64,000 bases of DNA from contig NZ_JACXAG020000003.1 of assembly GCF_014773435.2 (NCBI RefSeq), positions 1-64,000 on the forward strand, in the 5' to 3' direction. Shown here one piece after another: positions 24,602-33,325 of this stretch (positions are counted from its first letter, which is position 1; each line of letters opens with the position of its first letter). The notes beneath the pieces were generated by a model. That model saw only the letters and a program-made list of their open reading frames with translations, did no database searches and was not told the DNA's origin. This DNA comes from Polycladospora coralii (GTDB lineage: Bacteria; Bacillota; Bacilli; Thermoactinomycetales; Thermoactinomycetaceae). The translations under genes and the position numbers were made by a program.

Positions 24602-24990
24602 CGAAGTTCCCCCTTCCGTATCACAAAAAATAAATTATCCACAGGCAAAATATGACCATAAACAAAGCTGATCCTATCTATTCACAATATCCACATGTTG
24701 TGGATATCTTTTTACACAGGATGTGGATGAAACGAAATTAAATTATCCACAGGATGTGGATAATTTAATTGTTAATATGATGTTATCCACTGCTAAGCCA
24801 AGAATAGAATATCAAATAATACAAGCATTTACAACGAAATCCATCATGTTATCCACAATTCACAAGTCATATAAACACAGTTATTCACAATGTGTGAATT
24901 TGTGGATAACTAGTGGATATGCAGTGGATAAATACAGTCGGCTTAAAATCTTATCCACATGTGGATAAGTAAAAGTAATCACGATTGCTT
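24602..24990. other. oriC: Replication origin, rpmH-dnaA part: DnaA-box cluster
   Basis: A dense cluster of DnaA boxes. Perfect TTATCCACA/TGTGGATAA copies are at 24635, 24743, 24755 (inverted), 24849, 24901 (inverted), 24951 and 24960 (inverted). Near matches are at 24688, 24698, 24783, 24881, 24912 and 24923. Two closely spaced inverted pairs (24743/24755 and 24951/24960) stand out. There is no gene here. It is the upstream half of a bipartite Bacillus-type origin and probably also the dnaA autoregulatory region. Confidence 0.92.
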
Positions 24991-24992
24991 TC

Positions 24993-25022
24993 TTGACAAC
25001 TAAGCTATGGGCTGTCTATAAT
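24993..25022 (+). promoter_or_regulatory. rpmH-rnpA promoter
   Basis: A perfect -35 TTGACA (24993-24998) and perfect -10 TATAAT (25017-25022) with an 18-base spacer, giving a leader of about 170 bases before rpmH. Confidence 0.85.
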
Positions 25023-25201
25023 GAGAGGGATTGTATTTGTGAGATAGATCGACTTCAGTTGTACAGAAGGGAGGATGCCTGGTTCGGTGGTTGAATTAGA
25101 TCTGTCGTTCCCACTATCTTGCCTTTGCGAGTGGAATGTTCATGTTCGGAGATCTCGCACGATATGCTATAAGGCAGAATGATAACCAGGTGTACGCTAT
25201 T

Positions 25202-25336
25202 ATGAAACGCACATATCAACCTAGTAAGCGTAAGCGGAAAAATGTACATGGTTTTCGCGCGCGTATGAGCACGAAAAACGGTCGCAAAGTACTTGCGAGA
25301 CGTAGAAGAAAAGGTAGAAAAGTACTATCTGCATAA
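25202..25336 (+). CDS. rpmH: 50S ribosomal protein L34
   Basis: A 44-residue, arginine- and lysine-rich protein, the standard L34 ([18 protein letters not shown], ending [12 protein letters not shown]). The start is ATG 25202; a longer frame begins upstream but only this part is L34. The ribosome binding site (AGGTG) is weak. It is the first gene to the right of the origin. Confidence 0.98.
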   Translation: MKRTYQPSKRKRKNVHGFRARMSTKNGRKVLARRRRKGRKVLSA

Positions 25337-25340
25337 TTTA

Positions 25341-25366
25341 AGGCCACTTGTTGCAGTGGCCTTTTT
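25341..25366 (+). terminator. rpmH terminator or attenuator
   Basis: AGGCCACT and AGTGGCCT form a hairpin followed by TTTTT right after rpmH. rnpA follows without another clear promoter, so it is probably a partial terminator. Confidence 0.75.
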
Positions 25367-25516
25367 CCTATATCAGTATGATCTTTAGGGTGGGTTCAGA
25401 CCTCACTTCTATAAGTGAAGTGGGGCTTTAATCCTGGACCTGATTCCTCCGATGTTTCAGCCAAGGCTGATACGAGTCCACTAAAGTGAATGAGAATAAG
25501 ATTGGAAGGGATTTTC

Positions 25517-25873
25517 TTGCAAAAGAAGTATCGTCTTAAAAGACGAAGTGACTTTCGAAAAATTTTTCGAGCAGGGAATTCGGTCGCCAATAGGCAATTT
25601 GTACTTGTCACGCGTCGTAATGAGGAACTAGAAGAGGTGCGTGTCGGTATTTCGGTGAGCAAAAAAGTGGGTAACGCTGTGGTTAGAAATCGTATTAAGC
25701 GTACCATTAAAGAGATTGTAAGGAATTGGATTCCATACATAAAATCACAAGTGGACATTGTCATTGTGGTCAGAAATCCAGTGGCGACGATGGACTACCA
25801 TCAGATTAAGTCCAGCTTAAACCATGTGTTTCAGCGCGGAAAACTGTTTCATACGAGACCGCCAAAGGAATGA
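25517..25873 (+). CDS. rnpA: Ribonuclease P protein component
   Basis: 118 residues from TTG 25517, which follows GGAAGGGA; an upstream ATG at 25490 lacks a good site and would add a non-conserved tail. The RNase P protein signature is VSKKVGNAVVRNRIKRTIKE (about 57-76), and the N-terminus KKYRLKRRSDFRKIF is typical. It assists the RNase P RNA in 5' maturation of tRNAs. It is about 180 bases from rpmH. Confidence 0.96.
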   Translation: MQKKYRLKRRSDFRKIFRAGNSVANRQFVLVTRRNEELEEVRVGISVSKKVGNAVVRNRIKRTIKEIVRNWIPYIKSQVDIVIVVRNPVATMDYHQIKSSLNHVFQRGKLFHTRPPKE

Positions 25874-25887
25874 AAGGGGAGTGAGTG

Positions 25888-26112
25888 ATGCTTAAAGCAA
25901 GTGCTATAGGAGTGATTCGCTTCTATCGCAGGTATATTTCTCCATATACGCCGCCAACTTGTCGATTTGTTCCAACTTGCTCTCAGTATGGTTTAACGGC
26001 GATTGAAAGACATGGATTTTTCGTGGGTAGCTGGTACACATTTGTCAGAATTCTCAAATGCCAACCTTTTCATCCCGGTGGAATTGATCACGTACCTGAG
26101 AAAAATAAATAA
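25888..26112 (+). CDS. yidD: Membrane protein insertion efficiency factor YidD
   Basis: 74 residues with the family pattern [20 protein letters not shown] and [12 protein letters not shown], then [13 protein letters not shown]. It is a small amphipathic protein at the inner face of the membrane that aids YidC-dependent insertion. ATG 25888 follows AAGGGGAG. It lies between rnpA and yidC. Confidence 0.95.
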   Translation: MLKASAIGVIRFYRRYISPYTPPTCRFVPTCSQYGLTAIERHGFFVGSWYTFVRILKCQPFHPGGIDHVPEKNK

Positions 26113-26133
26113 ATTTCGAGGAGGATACCTCTC

Positions 26134-26874
26134 GTGTTCAAAAGACGACGTCAACTGGCGTTGGTACTATTGCTTGTCATGACAATGGTGATGATGGCAG
26201 GCTGTGTTCCAGATACAACGCAATTTAAAATCGATTATCAGAACCCTAGTTTGTGGGAAAAGTATTTGGTGATTCCCCTTTCAAGTTTATTAGATCTATT
26301 TGAGCAATACATGGGTAGCTATGGGCTATCGATTGTTGTTGTTACCATTCTCATTCGGATTGCCGTTTTTCCTTTACAATGGAAGCAACAGAAGAGTACC
26401 AAGGCGATGCAAGAACTTCAACCACATATATTAAAAATAAGAGAGAAATATAAAAAAGACCAGCAAAAGCTGCAAGAAGAAACGATGAAATTGTTTCAAG
26501 CGCATAATGTAAATCCGATGGCTGGTTGTTTTCCAATTCTCTTACAGATCCCGATTTTATTTGCTTTTTATCAAGCGATTATGGGGAATGAACATATTGC
26601 AGAGGCATCTTTCCTCTATTTACAGTTAGGAGAAGCTGACCCTTATTACATTTTACCATTACTGGCAGCCGTCACTACCTATCTACAGCTGATTGCTACC
26701 GGTGCTAGTGATAATCCACAAATGAAAATCATGCTATTCTTTATGCCAGTCATGATCTTTTTCTTAGCATGGAATTTCCCATCTGCATTGTCTTTATACT
26801 GGGTGATCGGAAATATCTTTACGATCTTAACTTACCTGATTTTCTTTAAGAAAAATAAGCCAGTAAAAGCTTAA
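26134..26874 (+). CDS. yidC: Membrane protein insertase YidC/SpoIIIJ (lipoprotein form)
   Basis: 246 residues. A lipoprotein signal peptide ends in MMAGC (Cys23). Membrane segments follow, including SIVVVTILIRIAVFPLQW with the conserved arginine of the hydrophilic groove and the later hydrophobic helices to FLAWNFPSALSLYWVIGN. It inserts membrane proteins with or without Sec; SpoIIIJ-type paralogues are needed for forespore sigma-G activity. The start is GTG 26134 after AGGAGG. The partner gene jag, usually next, is absent here. Confidence 0.96.
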   Translation: MFKRRRQLALVLLLVMTMVMMAGCVPDTTQFKIDYQNPSLWEKYLVIPLSSLLDLFEQYMGSYGLSIVVVTILIRIAVFPLQWKQQKSTKAMQELQPHILKIREKYKKDQQKLQEETMKLFQAHNVNPMAGCFPILLQIPILFAFYQAIMGNEHIAEASFLYLQLGEADPYYILPLLAAVTTYLQLIATGASDNPQMKIMLFFMPVMIFFLAWNFPSALSLYWVIGNIFTILTYLIFFKKNKPVKA

Positions 26875-26888
26875 AGCGTGTACGATGA

Positions 26889-26922
26889 AACACCTCACTT
26901 ACTGAGTATGTGAGGTGTTTTT
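26889..26922 (+). terminator. yidC operon terminator
   Basis: A perfect 10-bp hairpin, AACACCTCAC with GTGAGGTGTT, followed by a T-rich tract, 15 bases after yidC. Confidence 0.85.
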
Positions 26923-26997
26923 GTTGTCATCGATCCTGAAACCAACTCCAGCTACTTTTTATGTACGGATAAATCTAGATAAACGCTCATCAAATGT

Positions 26998-27062
26998 GGG
27001 ATCTAATCCCCACCAACGAGTCAAGCTCGTAAATCATGACTCATTACAAAATTTGAGATCCC
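26998..27062. repeat. Inverted-repeat structured element
   Basis: GGGATCT (26998-27004) and AGATCCC (27056-27062) enclose an inner hairpin ACGAG/CTCGT. The right arm reads CAAAATTTGAGATCCCG and shares 15 of 17 bases with 37459-37475. Nature unknown; see findings. Confidence 0.4.
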
Positions 27063-27140
27063 GTCAAGCATGATAATGGATATACATAGGAATCTATAAC
27101 AAGGTAAGACGCATTGATAAAGAGAAATCAGTTAACCTAA

Positions 27141-28328
27141 CTATTGTCCGGTTGGATGATGGTCGACGATTTTTACATACTTTCTATGTAATTCGTCTAC
27201 TTTTTCAGGAGATTCTAGTATTCTATCTACATTTTCTGCCCATACGGTGGCGTTTTGCATATCCGATAGCTTCACGCCAAAAAACGATTCCAGTTCGCTC
27301 CTTGATACATTTAGAGTGTGTGAATATCCATCAATTCCTACTTCTACCTTTATTCGGTCTAAAGTATTGCTGTAGCGAAGATAACGTGGACCTGCTTCAG
27401 CCAATAGTTTTTTGAACACGTCATAGATATTTATAGACTTTGAATCATTCCTAAGTCCTCCGTATGTAACAACTAAAGTTTTCCCCTCGATCTTTACATC
27501 TGCAATAAAGCTAGGTCCATCTTGCTTCTCTGTAATTTTCTTTATTAATTCATCGTTACTCAAAAACTCAGGTTTACTTTGATTTTCTTCATTCGCACCT
27601 TCAACTTTATCGTAATAAAGCATTTCGATGTTAACTGAAGGATGATAATCCCCAGTGTATACGACTTGACTTAGTAGTCCATATACGGAATAGGTTTTCC
27701 CTTCTTCAAATTCATCATCAGGAATGGAATAAGTTTTACCATCCCTATAATTGTTAATCGGTGCTACAGTTTGATAACCTTCTCGAATAGAAAAAATTCG
27801 ATATGGATTCGAACCTGAGCTTATCAAGGTATCCCCTTTATCATCAACGGTTACTACTCCAGAAACTCTCACACATTGTTCACTATTTTCATCTATCCAA
27901 CTGCTGATATTTGATTGATCTGAATTAGACAACAATTGATCTAAGCTTATACAGTTTTGCTTGAAAATGACCTTTTCTCTATCATTATGGGTTCGATGTA
28001 TGGGAACCGTATATTTACCAGGATTTACGCTGATTTCAACTGTATAAGTCAGATGATCAATTGGCGTATCGACTTCTAGAGTAAAGTGACCATTTGCGTC
28101 TACCTTTTCTTCGTATGAGATTTCATAGTCATTTGAGCTTACGTTTTTAACTTGTGCCAGAATTTTAGTCTTAGGCGTTGCACTACCCGAAATAATAGTT
28201 TTATCTTGATCCGTTATAATTGTGTCTTCTGGAATAATGACTTCTCTAGAAGTATATTCTTCTGAACATGAGGTCAAAATCCCAATGGACAGTAAAAATA
28301 TTAGGATAAATCCACATCTTTGTATCAC
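27141..28328 (-). CDS. Putative lipoprotein with Ig-like and OB-fold-like regions
   Basis: About 395 residues from GTG 28328, preceded by GAGAGGTG. A longer frame to 28430 lacks a ribosome binding site. The lipoprotein signal is IQRCGFILIFLLSIGILTSC with the lipobox LTSC near residue 20. A short Ig-like segment (NGHFTLEVDTPIDHLTYTVE) comes next. The middle part (VRVSGVVTVDDKGDT to SVYGLLSQVVY) has an OB-fold-like pattern. The C-terminal domain is not recognised. It would sit on the outer face of the membrane. The function is unknown, and it occupies the place of jag. Confidence 0.75.
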   Translation of the reverse strand: MIQRCGFILIFLLSIGILTSCSEEYTSREVIIPEDTIITDQDKTIISGSATPKTKILAQVKNVSSNDYEISYEEKVDANGHFTLEVDTPIDHLTYTVEISVNPGKYTVPIHRTHNDREKVIFKQNCISLDQLLSNSDQSNISSWIDENSEQCVRVSGVVTVDDKGDTLISSGSNPYRIFSIREGYQTVAPINNYRDGKTYSIPDDEFEEGKTYSVYGLLSQVVYTGDYHPSVNIEMLYYDKVEGANEENQSKPEFLSNDELIKKITEKQDGPSFIADVKIEGKTLVVTYGGLRNDSKSINIYDVFKKLLAEAGPRYLRYSNTLDRIKVEVGIDGYSHTLNVSRSELESFFGVKLSDMQNATVWAENVDRILESPEKVDELHRKYVKIVDHHPTGQ

Positions 28329-28480
28329 GATTAAACACCTCTCATTTGGAAACAGTATATTTATTCTATCATAAAATTTACGATATACTTTTAAAATTGC
28401 GTTTGAGGAGGGTAAAATCAAACTGGACATCGTTCATCTAGACGCCAGTTTTGTTTCTGCTGAAAAGGGAGGAATAAAGG
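28329..28480. other. Intergenic stretch between the lipoprotein gene and small plus-strand frames
   Basis: About 150 bases with no recognised gene or RNA. An inverted repeat CAAACTGGA/CCAGTTTTG (about 28419-28453) is visible, with a T-rich right side, and could be a weak terminator. Confidence 0.3.
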
Positions 28481-28591
28481 TTGGAAAAGGCTCGTAAGTC
28501 TTATGTATCGTCGAAAATCAAAAGGGAGCTCCCGGTTGCTTTACGTGTCGAAGAAGCGACCCCTCACGGGATCAACTTGAGAAGATCGTGA
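28481..28591 (+). CDS. Possible 36-residue peptide (unrecognised)
   Basis: A TTG at 28481 follows GGGAGGAATAAAGG, an excellent ribosome binding site, and opens a basic 36-residue frame (MEKARKSYVSSKIKR, then ELPVALRVEEATPHGINLRR, Ser). Its TGA directly abuts the ATG of the next frame. It may be the remnant of a larger gene or a real microprotein; I recognise no family. Confidence 0.3.
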   Translation: MEKARKSYVSSKIKRELPVALRVEEATPHGINLRRS

Positions 28592-28933
28592 ATGATATTC
28601 GTTTCCCACAAAAACCCTAATAAAGGGTACCCAATTCGATCCTTTCAGAGGAGATTCTTTTTCGCGTTCCTATGCGAAAAGCATGGCAAGAAACCTGCTA
28701 ACAACGATACAAGGTTGAGCGTTGTTTTGCTTGGATGGATAATTTTTGGCGCCTGGTCATTGGATATGAACATGGTGCTCGATTATATCGCGGTTTTTGT
28801 GTGCTTGCTCGCATCATTATATGCCTGCTGCATTTTTGAAATGGTTTATAGTCGAGAGATTAGTAATGAAAAAAGGCGGAATAATCCGCCTACTAAAGCC
28901 AATTATATATTTATCGCTATGATACTGCGTTAA
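28592..28933 (+). CDS. Hypothetical small membrane protein (uncertain)
   Basis: A 113-residue frame with a basic N-terminal half and two adjacent hydrophobic stretches (about 43-58 and 63-84: LSVVLLGWIIFGAWSLDM and LDYIAVFVCLLASLYACCIF). The ribosome binding site GAGAAG is weak. The 3' end runs through the terminator hairpin of the opposite gene and overlaps its last bases, which argues against a real C-terminus there. It is not recognised, and may be coding only in part or not at all. Confidence 0.3.
   Translation: MIFVSHKNPNKGYPIRSFQRRFFFAFLCEKHGKKPANNDTRLSVVLLGWIIFGAWSLDMNMVLDYIAVFVCLLASLYACCIFEMVYSREISNEKRRNNPPTKANYIFIAMILR
28867..28897 (-). terminator. Terminator of the 163-residue hypothetical gene
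   Basis: GGCGGA and TCCGCC form a hairpin with a T run (A run on the plus strand, 28869-28874) when read on the minus strand, about 20 bases past the stop codon at 28917. Confidence 0.7.
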
Positions 28934-29408
28934 ACGTTCCAATTTGAATCGGTGCAGCATCTGGTACAAATATATTAAATAAAGGATTGTTACTAGAATC
29001 TGTTATCAAAAATCGTAGTGTTTGTGAGTCATTGTTTGACGTAGTAAGCTGACTTCCAATAATGGGAACTCTCAAATGTGCTAAATTAAAGTCTGTATCC
29101 TGCGTTCCTGTATCATGTAGTGATCGACTATTACTTCCTTGAAATATAGCAATATTATCCCTTACTCTACCTTTAACTCGATTTAATATGGTGTCATTAG
29201 GTACCGTATTACTTGTAAATGAATAGTTTACACCGCCAAGTCTAAATAGAATCACTAGTGGTCCTCCTGTTACTAAGGCACCTCCATTTTGAATAGTAAA
29301 AAACAACCCTCCTGTAATACCAATATTTGTTACCGGATTACCAGATAGCTTGTCTATACCATTAATAGACGGAGTAGGTGGCGAGAAAAAAGAAACTTCT
29401 GCTATCAT
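28917..29408 (-). CDS. Hypothetical protein, beta-rich
   Basis: 163 residues from ATG 29408, after GAGGGAGGG, one of the strongest ribosome binding sites in this patch. It is rich in Ser, Thr, Asn, Gly and short hydrophobic strands (for example GLFFTIQNGGALV, GPLVILFRLGGVNYSF), which suggests an all-beta fold. There is no signal peptide. Spore or exosporium surface proteins can look like this, but no family is recognised and the function is unknown. It is a single-gene minus-strand unit with its own terminator. Confidence 0.65.
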   Translation of the reverse strand: MIAEVSFFSPPTPSINGIDKLSGNPVTNIGITGGLFFTIQNGGALVTGGPLVILFRLGGVNYSFTSNTVPNDTILNRVKGRVRDNIAIFQGSNSRSLHDTGTQDTDFNLAHLRVPIIGSQLTTSNNDSQTLRFLITDSSNNPLFNIFVPDAAPIQIGTFNAVS

Positions 29409-29520
29409 ATTTAATCCCTCCCTCAATTTTTATATGATATTATATGTATCTATTAGTATAAATGTCATAACTTTTGAGCCTAAATTTTAGATGCTTTACC
29501 TACAGTCAATTCAATTTGCA

Positions 29521-29546
29521 AATAGAAGTGAGGGACTGACCCCTCT
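29521..29546. repeat. Short palindrome resembling a REP-type unit
   Basis: GAAGTGAGGGACTGACCCCTCTCC forms a GAGGG/CCCTC hairpin around ACTGA. A related sequence with ACTGACCCCT lies at 54381-54410. No second full copy is seen. Confidence 0.3.
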
Positions 29547-29613
29547 CCAAAATCAAAAAATATCATGGTGTTTCTGATCATCATAATAGATTCCGATAAT
29601 ACTTTTTTTGGGT

Positions 29614-29914
29614 TCATCTAAACTTCCCTTTTTGTGTATTTGGATTATTTAAACGAATAAAATATGGGATAGCCTCGCAGTTTGTTTTGACGTTTTCTTT
29701 TTTTGCTATCAATTTTCCTAATCCATCTTGAACGATCTCTCCACTAATTTGAGCCTTCAGCCATAAGGTAGGGGTCAAGGGGTTGCAATTCGAATGTAAA
29801 CTTTCCCGTTTCATCCGTTATTGTAGGATTTTCTTTTTCTCGCTTAATCGTTAATTGTTCCCTCCAAATGATGGCTTGTCCAGAAATGACCGTGATATCT
29901 GTTTCTGTCTCCAC
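29614..29914 (-). pseudogene. Decayed gene for an Ig-like/regulatory-like domain protein
   Basis: On the minus strand two overlapping frames join into one domain. Frame one gives DITVISGQAIIWREQLTIK ... ITDETGKFTFELQPLDP and then runs to a TAG. Frame two continues with LWLKAQISGEIVQDGLGKL ... IRLNNPNTQKGKFR. The switch point is the C-rich run near 29770-29785. Position by position it resembles the Ig-like segment of the lipoprotein at 27141-28328 (NGHFTLEV versus TGKFTFEL). No ribosome binding site precedes it, so the 5' end is also lost. Confidence 0.55.
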
Positions 29915-30026
29915 ACACTCTGTTTACACACCATCCCCGCGTTAATCGACAAATTTTCTTTATTTTGTATCCTGTTAACCGGTATGGTACATTAATATCT
30001 AAGATTAATAGAGGTGTGTGAATAAG
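29915..30026. other. mnmE upstream region
   Basis: A TTGTAT/TTAACC-rich stretch that must hold the mnmE promoter. No clear consensus promoter was picked out. GAGGTG at 30011-30016 is the mnmE ribosome binding site. Confidence 0.3.
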
Positions 30027-31403
30027 ATGGAAACGGATACGATTACGGCTGTTGCTACGCCACCTGGTGAAGGTGGAATTGCTGTGATTCGAGTGAGTGG
30101 ATCAGATGCGGTAGGGAAAGTGAGCCAGATCTATAAGGGTAAAAACAATTTAAGAGATGTGTCGTCCCATACCGTTCACTATGGCTATATGGTTCATCCA
30201 GAAACGAGTGAGCGTATAGATGAGGTATTGGTTACTGTGATGAGAGCGCCACGCACGTTTACACGTGAAGATGTGGTTGAAATCAGCTGTCATGGTGGAA
30301 TGGTTCCGGTAAAAGAAATCTTAGAAGCTTTGCAAACAATCGGGATCCGGATGGCAGAGCCGGGTGAATTTACGAAAAGAGCTTTTTTAAATGGGCGCAT
30401 TGACTTATCACAGGCTGAAGCGGTGATTGATCTGATCCGTGCAAAGACAGATCGGGCTGCCAAAGTGGCGCTAACTCAACATGAGGGTAAGTTGTCGCAT
30501 CTCATTCAGAAGCTACGTTCAGAGATTTTGGAGACTTTAGCCCACTTAGCTGTAAATGTGGATTATCCGGAGTATGATGCAGAAGAGATGACAAGTCAAT
30601 ATGTTATGGAAAGATGCAGTTATATTGAAGGAGAAATTGAGCGTCTACTGCAAACGGCTAAGCAAGGGAAAATATACAGAGAAGGTATTGCGACGGTAAT
30701 TGTGGGGCGGCCTAATGTGGGTAAATCCTCGTTAATGAACGCGCTTACCCAAGAAAATAAAGCAATTGTAACGGATATTCCCGGTACGACTCGGGATGTC
30801 ATAGAAGAGTATGTTAATGTACGCGGAATTCCGCTACGCTTGTTAGATACAGCAGGGATTCGAGAAACAGAGGATATCGTAGAAAAAATGGGTGTCGAAC
30901 GTTCCCAACAAGAACTGACAAGAGCTGATTTAGTATTATGGGTTTTAAGTCATGTTGAAGGACTAACAGAAGATGATAAACGATTAATGGAGCAGATGAA
31001 ACAGAATCAAGTGATTGTCATTGTAAATAAAACAGATTTACCACGTGAACTAGATTTAGACGAGCTGAAGCGGTTGATTGGAGAACGTCCTTTGATTACG
31101 ACTTCAATGAAAGAAGATCGGGGATTAGATGACCTCGAACGAGCGATTGAATCGTTGTTTCAGTTGGGGCGTGTGGAACTTCACGAAGGTGCTTATGTGA
31201 GTAATGCGCGCCACATTCACTTGTTAAAAACGGCGAAGCAAAGTGTTGGTGAAGTGAAGATGGGGATTGAAGCAGGGATGCCACTTGATATGGTGGAGAT
31301 CGATATGAAGAATGCATGGCAATCCCTAGGTGAAGTCATTGGAGATGCGGTAGCAGAGGATTTAATCGATCAGATTTTCGCTAATTTTTGTCTAGGTAAA
31401 TAG
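30027..31403 (+). CDS. mnmE: tRNA modification GTPase MnmE
   Basis: 458 residues from ATG 30027, 10 bases after GAGGTG; the GTG at 30018 is too close to that site. An N-terminal tetrahydrofolate-binding domain ([20 protein letters not shown]) precedes the GTPase domain with [22 protein letters not shown] and NKTD. The protein ends in FCLGK, the catalytic C-terminal cysteine motif. With MnmG it adds the (carboxymethyl)aminomethyl group to wobble uridine 34 of several tRNAs. First gene of mnmE-mnmG-rsmG. Confidence 0.97.
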   Translation: METDTITAVATPPGEGGIAVIRVSGSDAVGKVSQIYKGKNNLRDVSSHTVHYGYMVHPETSERIDEVLVTVMRAPRTFTREDVVEISCHGGMVPVKEILEALQTIGIRMAEPGEFTKRAFLNGRIDLSQAEAVIDLIRAKTDRAAKVALTQHEGKLSHLIQKLRSEILETLAHLAVNVDYPEYDAEEMTSQYVMERCSYIEGEIERLLQTAKQGKIYREGIATVIVGRPNVGKSSLMNALTQENKAIVTDIPGTTRDVIEEYVNVRGIPLRLLDTAGIRETEDIVEKMGVERSQQELTRADLVLWVLSHVEGLTEDDKRLMEQMKQNQVIVIVNKTDLPRELDLDELKRLIGERPLITTSMKEDRGLDDLERAIESLFQLGRVELHEGAYVSNARHIHLLKTAKQSVGEVKMGIEAGMPLDMVEIDMKNAWQSLGEVIGDAVAEDLIDQIFANFCLGK

Positions 31404-31414
31404 ATGAGAGGTGA

Positions 31415-33310
31415 ATGAAATTGAGTTATGTAGGTGGAGAGTATGATGTCGTGGTGATTGGTGCAGGACATGCGGGTTGCGAAGCTGCTTTGGCGGCAGC
31501 ACGTATGGGTTGTTCTACATTACTGCTTACACTTAGTTTAGATACGATTGCGTATATGCCTTGTAATCCTTCAATTGGGGGGCCTGCGAAGGGTCATGTG
31601 GTAAGAGAAATAGATGCCCTCGGCGGTGAAATGGGCAAAGTGATCGATAAAACCCATATTCAAATGCGCATGCTTAACACTGGAAAAGGTCCTGCTGTTT
31701 ATGCCTTACGAGCACAGGCGGACAAGTTTCTATATCAGCAAGAGATGAAAAAAACGATTGAGGAACAACCTAATCTATCACTCCACCAAGGTATGGTGGA
31801 AGAATTAATCATTGAAGCGGGTGTAGCTAAGGGTGTTATAACACGAACTGGAGCACGATATCATGCAAAAGCGGTTGTGCTGACAACAGGCACTTATTTA
31901 CGTGGCAAGGTGATCGTAGGAGACTTAGCTTACGAAAGCGGTCCGAACAATCAACAACCATCAGTTAACTTAGCCCTTCATTTAATGGATCTCGGTTTTG
32001 ATATGGTGCGTTTTAAAACAGGCACACCTCCTCGTATCAATAAACGAACGATCGATACCAGCCAAATGGAGATTCAACCAGGTGATGATGAACCACGAGC
32101 CTTTTCATATGAAACGACTTCTTACATCATGGATCAGATGCCTTGTTGGCTAACATATACCAATGATGATACGCACACTTATATTCGTGATAATCTACAC
32201 CGTGCACCTATGTATTCGGGTGTAATTGAAGGGACTGGTCCGCGCTATTGTCCTTCAATTGAAGATAAAATTGTTCGCTTTGCTGACAAGGGCAGACACC
32301 AAATTTTTATAGAGCCAGAGGGGCGCAGTACAGAAGAAATGTATGTACAAGGGCTTTCCACTAGCTTACCTGAAGATGTCCAACTTAATATCTTACGTAC
32401 GATTAAAGGACTTGAGAAAACAGAAATGATGCGGACTGGATATGCGATTGAATATGATGCGATTGTGCCGACACAGCTGTGGCCTTCGCTAGAGAGTAAA
32501 CCAGTTCCTCATCTGTTTACTGCTGGGCAAATTAACGGTACTTCTGGCTATGAAGAGGCAGCTGGGCAAGGGATTATGGCGGGTATAAATGCCGCGCGCA
32601 AAGCACAGGGAAAAGACCCTGTTATTTTAGATCGCTCTCAAGCATACATCGGTGTTTTAATTGATGACTTAGTAACGAAAGGAACAAATGAGCCGTACCG
32701 CTTACTTACGTCACGAGCGGAATATCGATTATTGTTACGTCATGATAATGCAGACATGCGATTAACACCAATTGGATATGATATCGGTTTAATTCCAGAA
32801 GAACGTTATCACAGATTTACAGCGAAAAAAGAAGCTGTTCAACTCGAAATTAAACGTTTACATGAAGTAAAAGTAAAACCGACTGAAGAGGTACAAGCGA
32901 TTTTAAGAGAGATGGGCACCCCTGAAATTAATAATGCAGTCGAGCTAGCACAGCTGATTAAGCGACCTGAATTGGGATATGATGAGATTGCCAAAATGTC
33001 AGCACCACCAGAACCACTAATGAAAGATACAGCTGAGCAAGTAGAGATCCAACTGAAATTCGAAGGCTATATCAAAAAATCTTTGCAGCAAGTGGAAAAA
33101 ATGAAGAAAATAGAAGAAAAGCATATTCCGTCATGGGTAGATTATGCTAAAATAGCAGGTATTTCTTCTGAAGCACGTGAGAAATTACAACAAGTGCAAC
33201 CGATCTCTTTAGGACAAGCTTCTCGTATTTCAGGTGTAAACCCTGCTGATATTTCCATTTTGATGGTATATATTGAGCAAAGTGGTAAGGTATATACAAT
33301 AGATGAATGA
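31415..33310 (+). CDS. mnmG: tRNA uridine-5-carboxymethylaminomethyl modification enzyme MnmG
   Basis: 631 residues. An N-terminal FAD-binding Rossmann motif ([20 protein letters not shown]), the GidA signatures [17 protein letters not shown] ([12 protein letters not shown]) and [24 protein letters not shown], and a helical C-terminal domain that contacts tRNA. It is the partner of MnmE. The ATG at 31415 directly follows GAGGTGA; a TTG two codons later (31421) has better spacing and may be used. It starts 11 bases after mnmE. Confidence 0.97.
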   Translation: MKLSYVGGEYDVVVIGAGHAGCEAALAAARMGCSTLLLTLSLDTIAYMPCNPSIGGPAKGHVVREIDALGGEMGKVIDKTHIQMRMLNTGKGPAVYALRAQADKFLYQQEMKKTIEEQPNLSLHQGMVEELIIEAGVAKGVITRTGARYHAKAVVLTTGTYLRGKVIVGDLAYESGPNNQQPSVNLALHLMDLGFDMVRFKTGTPPRINKRTIDTSQMEIQPGDDEPRAFSYETTSYIMDQMPCWLTYTNDDTHTYIRDNLHRAPMYSGVIEGTGPRYCPSIEDKIVRFADKGRHQIFIEPEGRSTEEMYVQGLSTSLPEDVQLNILRTIKGLEKTEMMRTGYAIEYDAIVPTQLWPSLESKPVPHLFTAGQINGTSGYEEAAGQGIMAGINAARKAQGKDPVILDRSQAYIGVLIDDLVTKGTNEPYRLLTSRAEYRLLLRHDNADMRLTPIGYDIGLIPEERYHRFTAKKEAVQLEIKRLHEVKVKPTEEVQAILREMGTPEINNAVELAQLIKRPELGYDEIAKMSAPPEPLMKDTAEQVEIQLKFEGYIKKSLQQVEKMKKIEEKHIPSWVDYAKIAGISSEAREKLQQVQPISLGQASRISGVNPADISILMVYIEQSGKVYTIDE

Positions 33311-33325
33311 GAGGCGATCTAGATT

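Noticed and set aside
24723-24968. 81-residue plus-strand frame in the origin
   Set aside because: It is built from DnaA boxes and has no ribosome binding site.
22962-25000. Repeated TTATCCACA units considered as a CRISPR or iteron plasmid origin
   Set aside because: Spacing is irregular, both orientations occur, and they flank dnaA; they are DnaA boxes of the chromosomal origin.
25055-25764. Minus-strand frames of 64 and 122 residues over rpmH and rnpA
   Set aside because: Both are opposite conserved genes and lack start signals.
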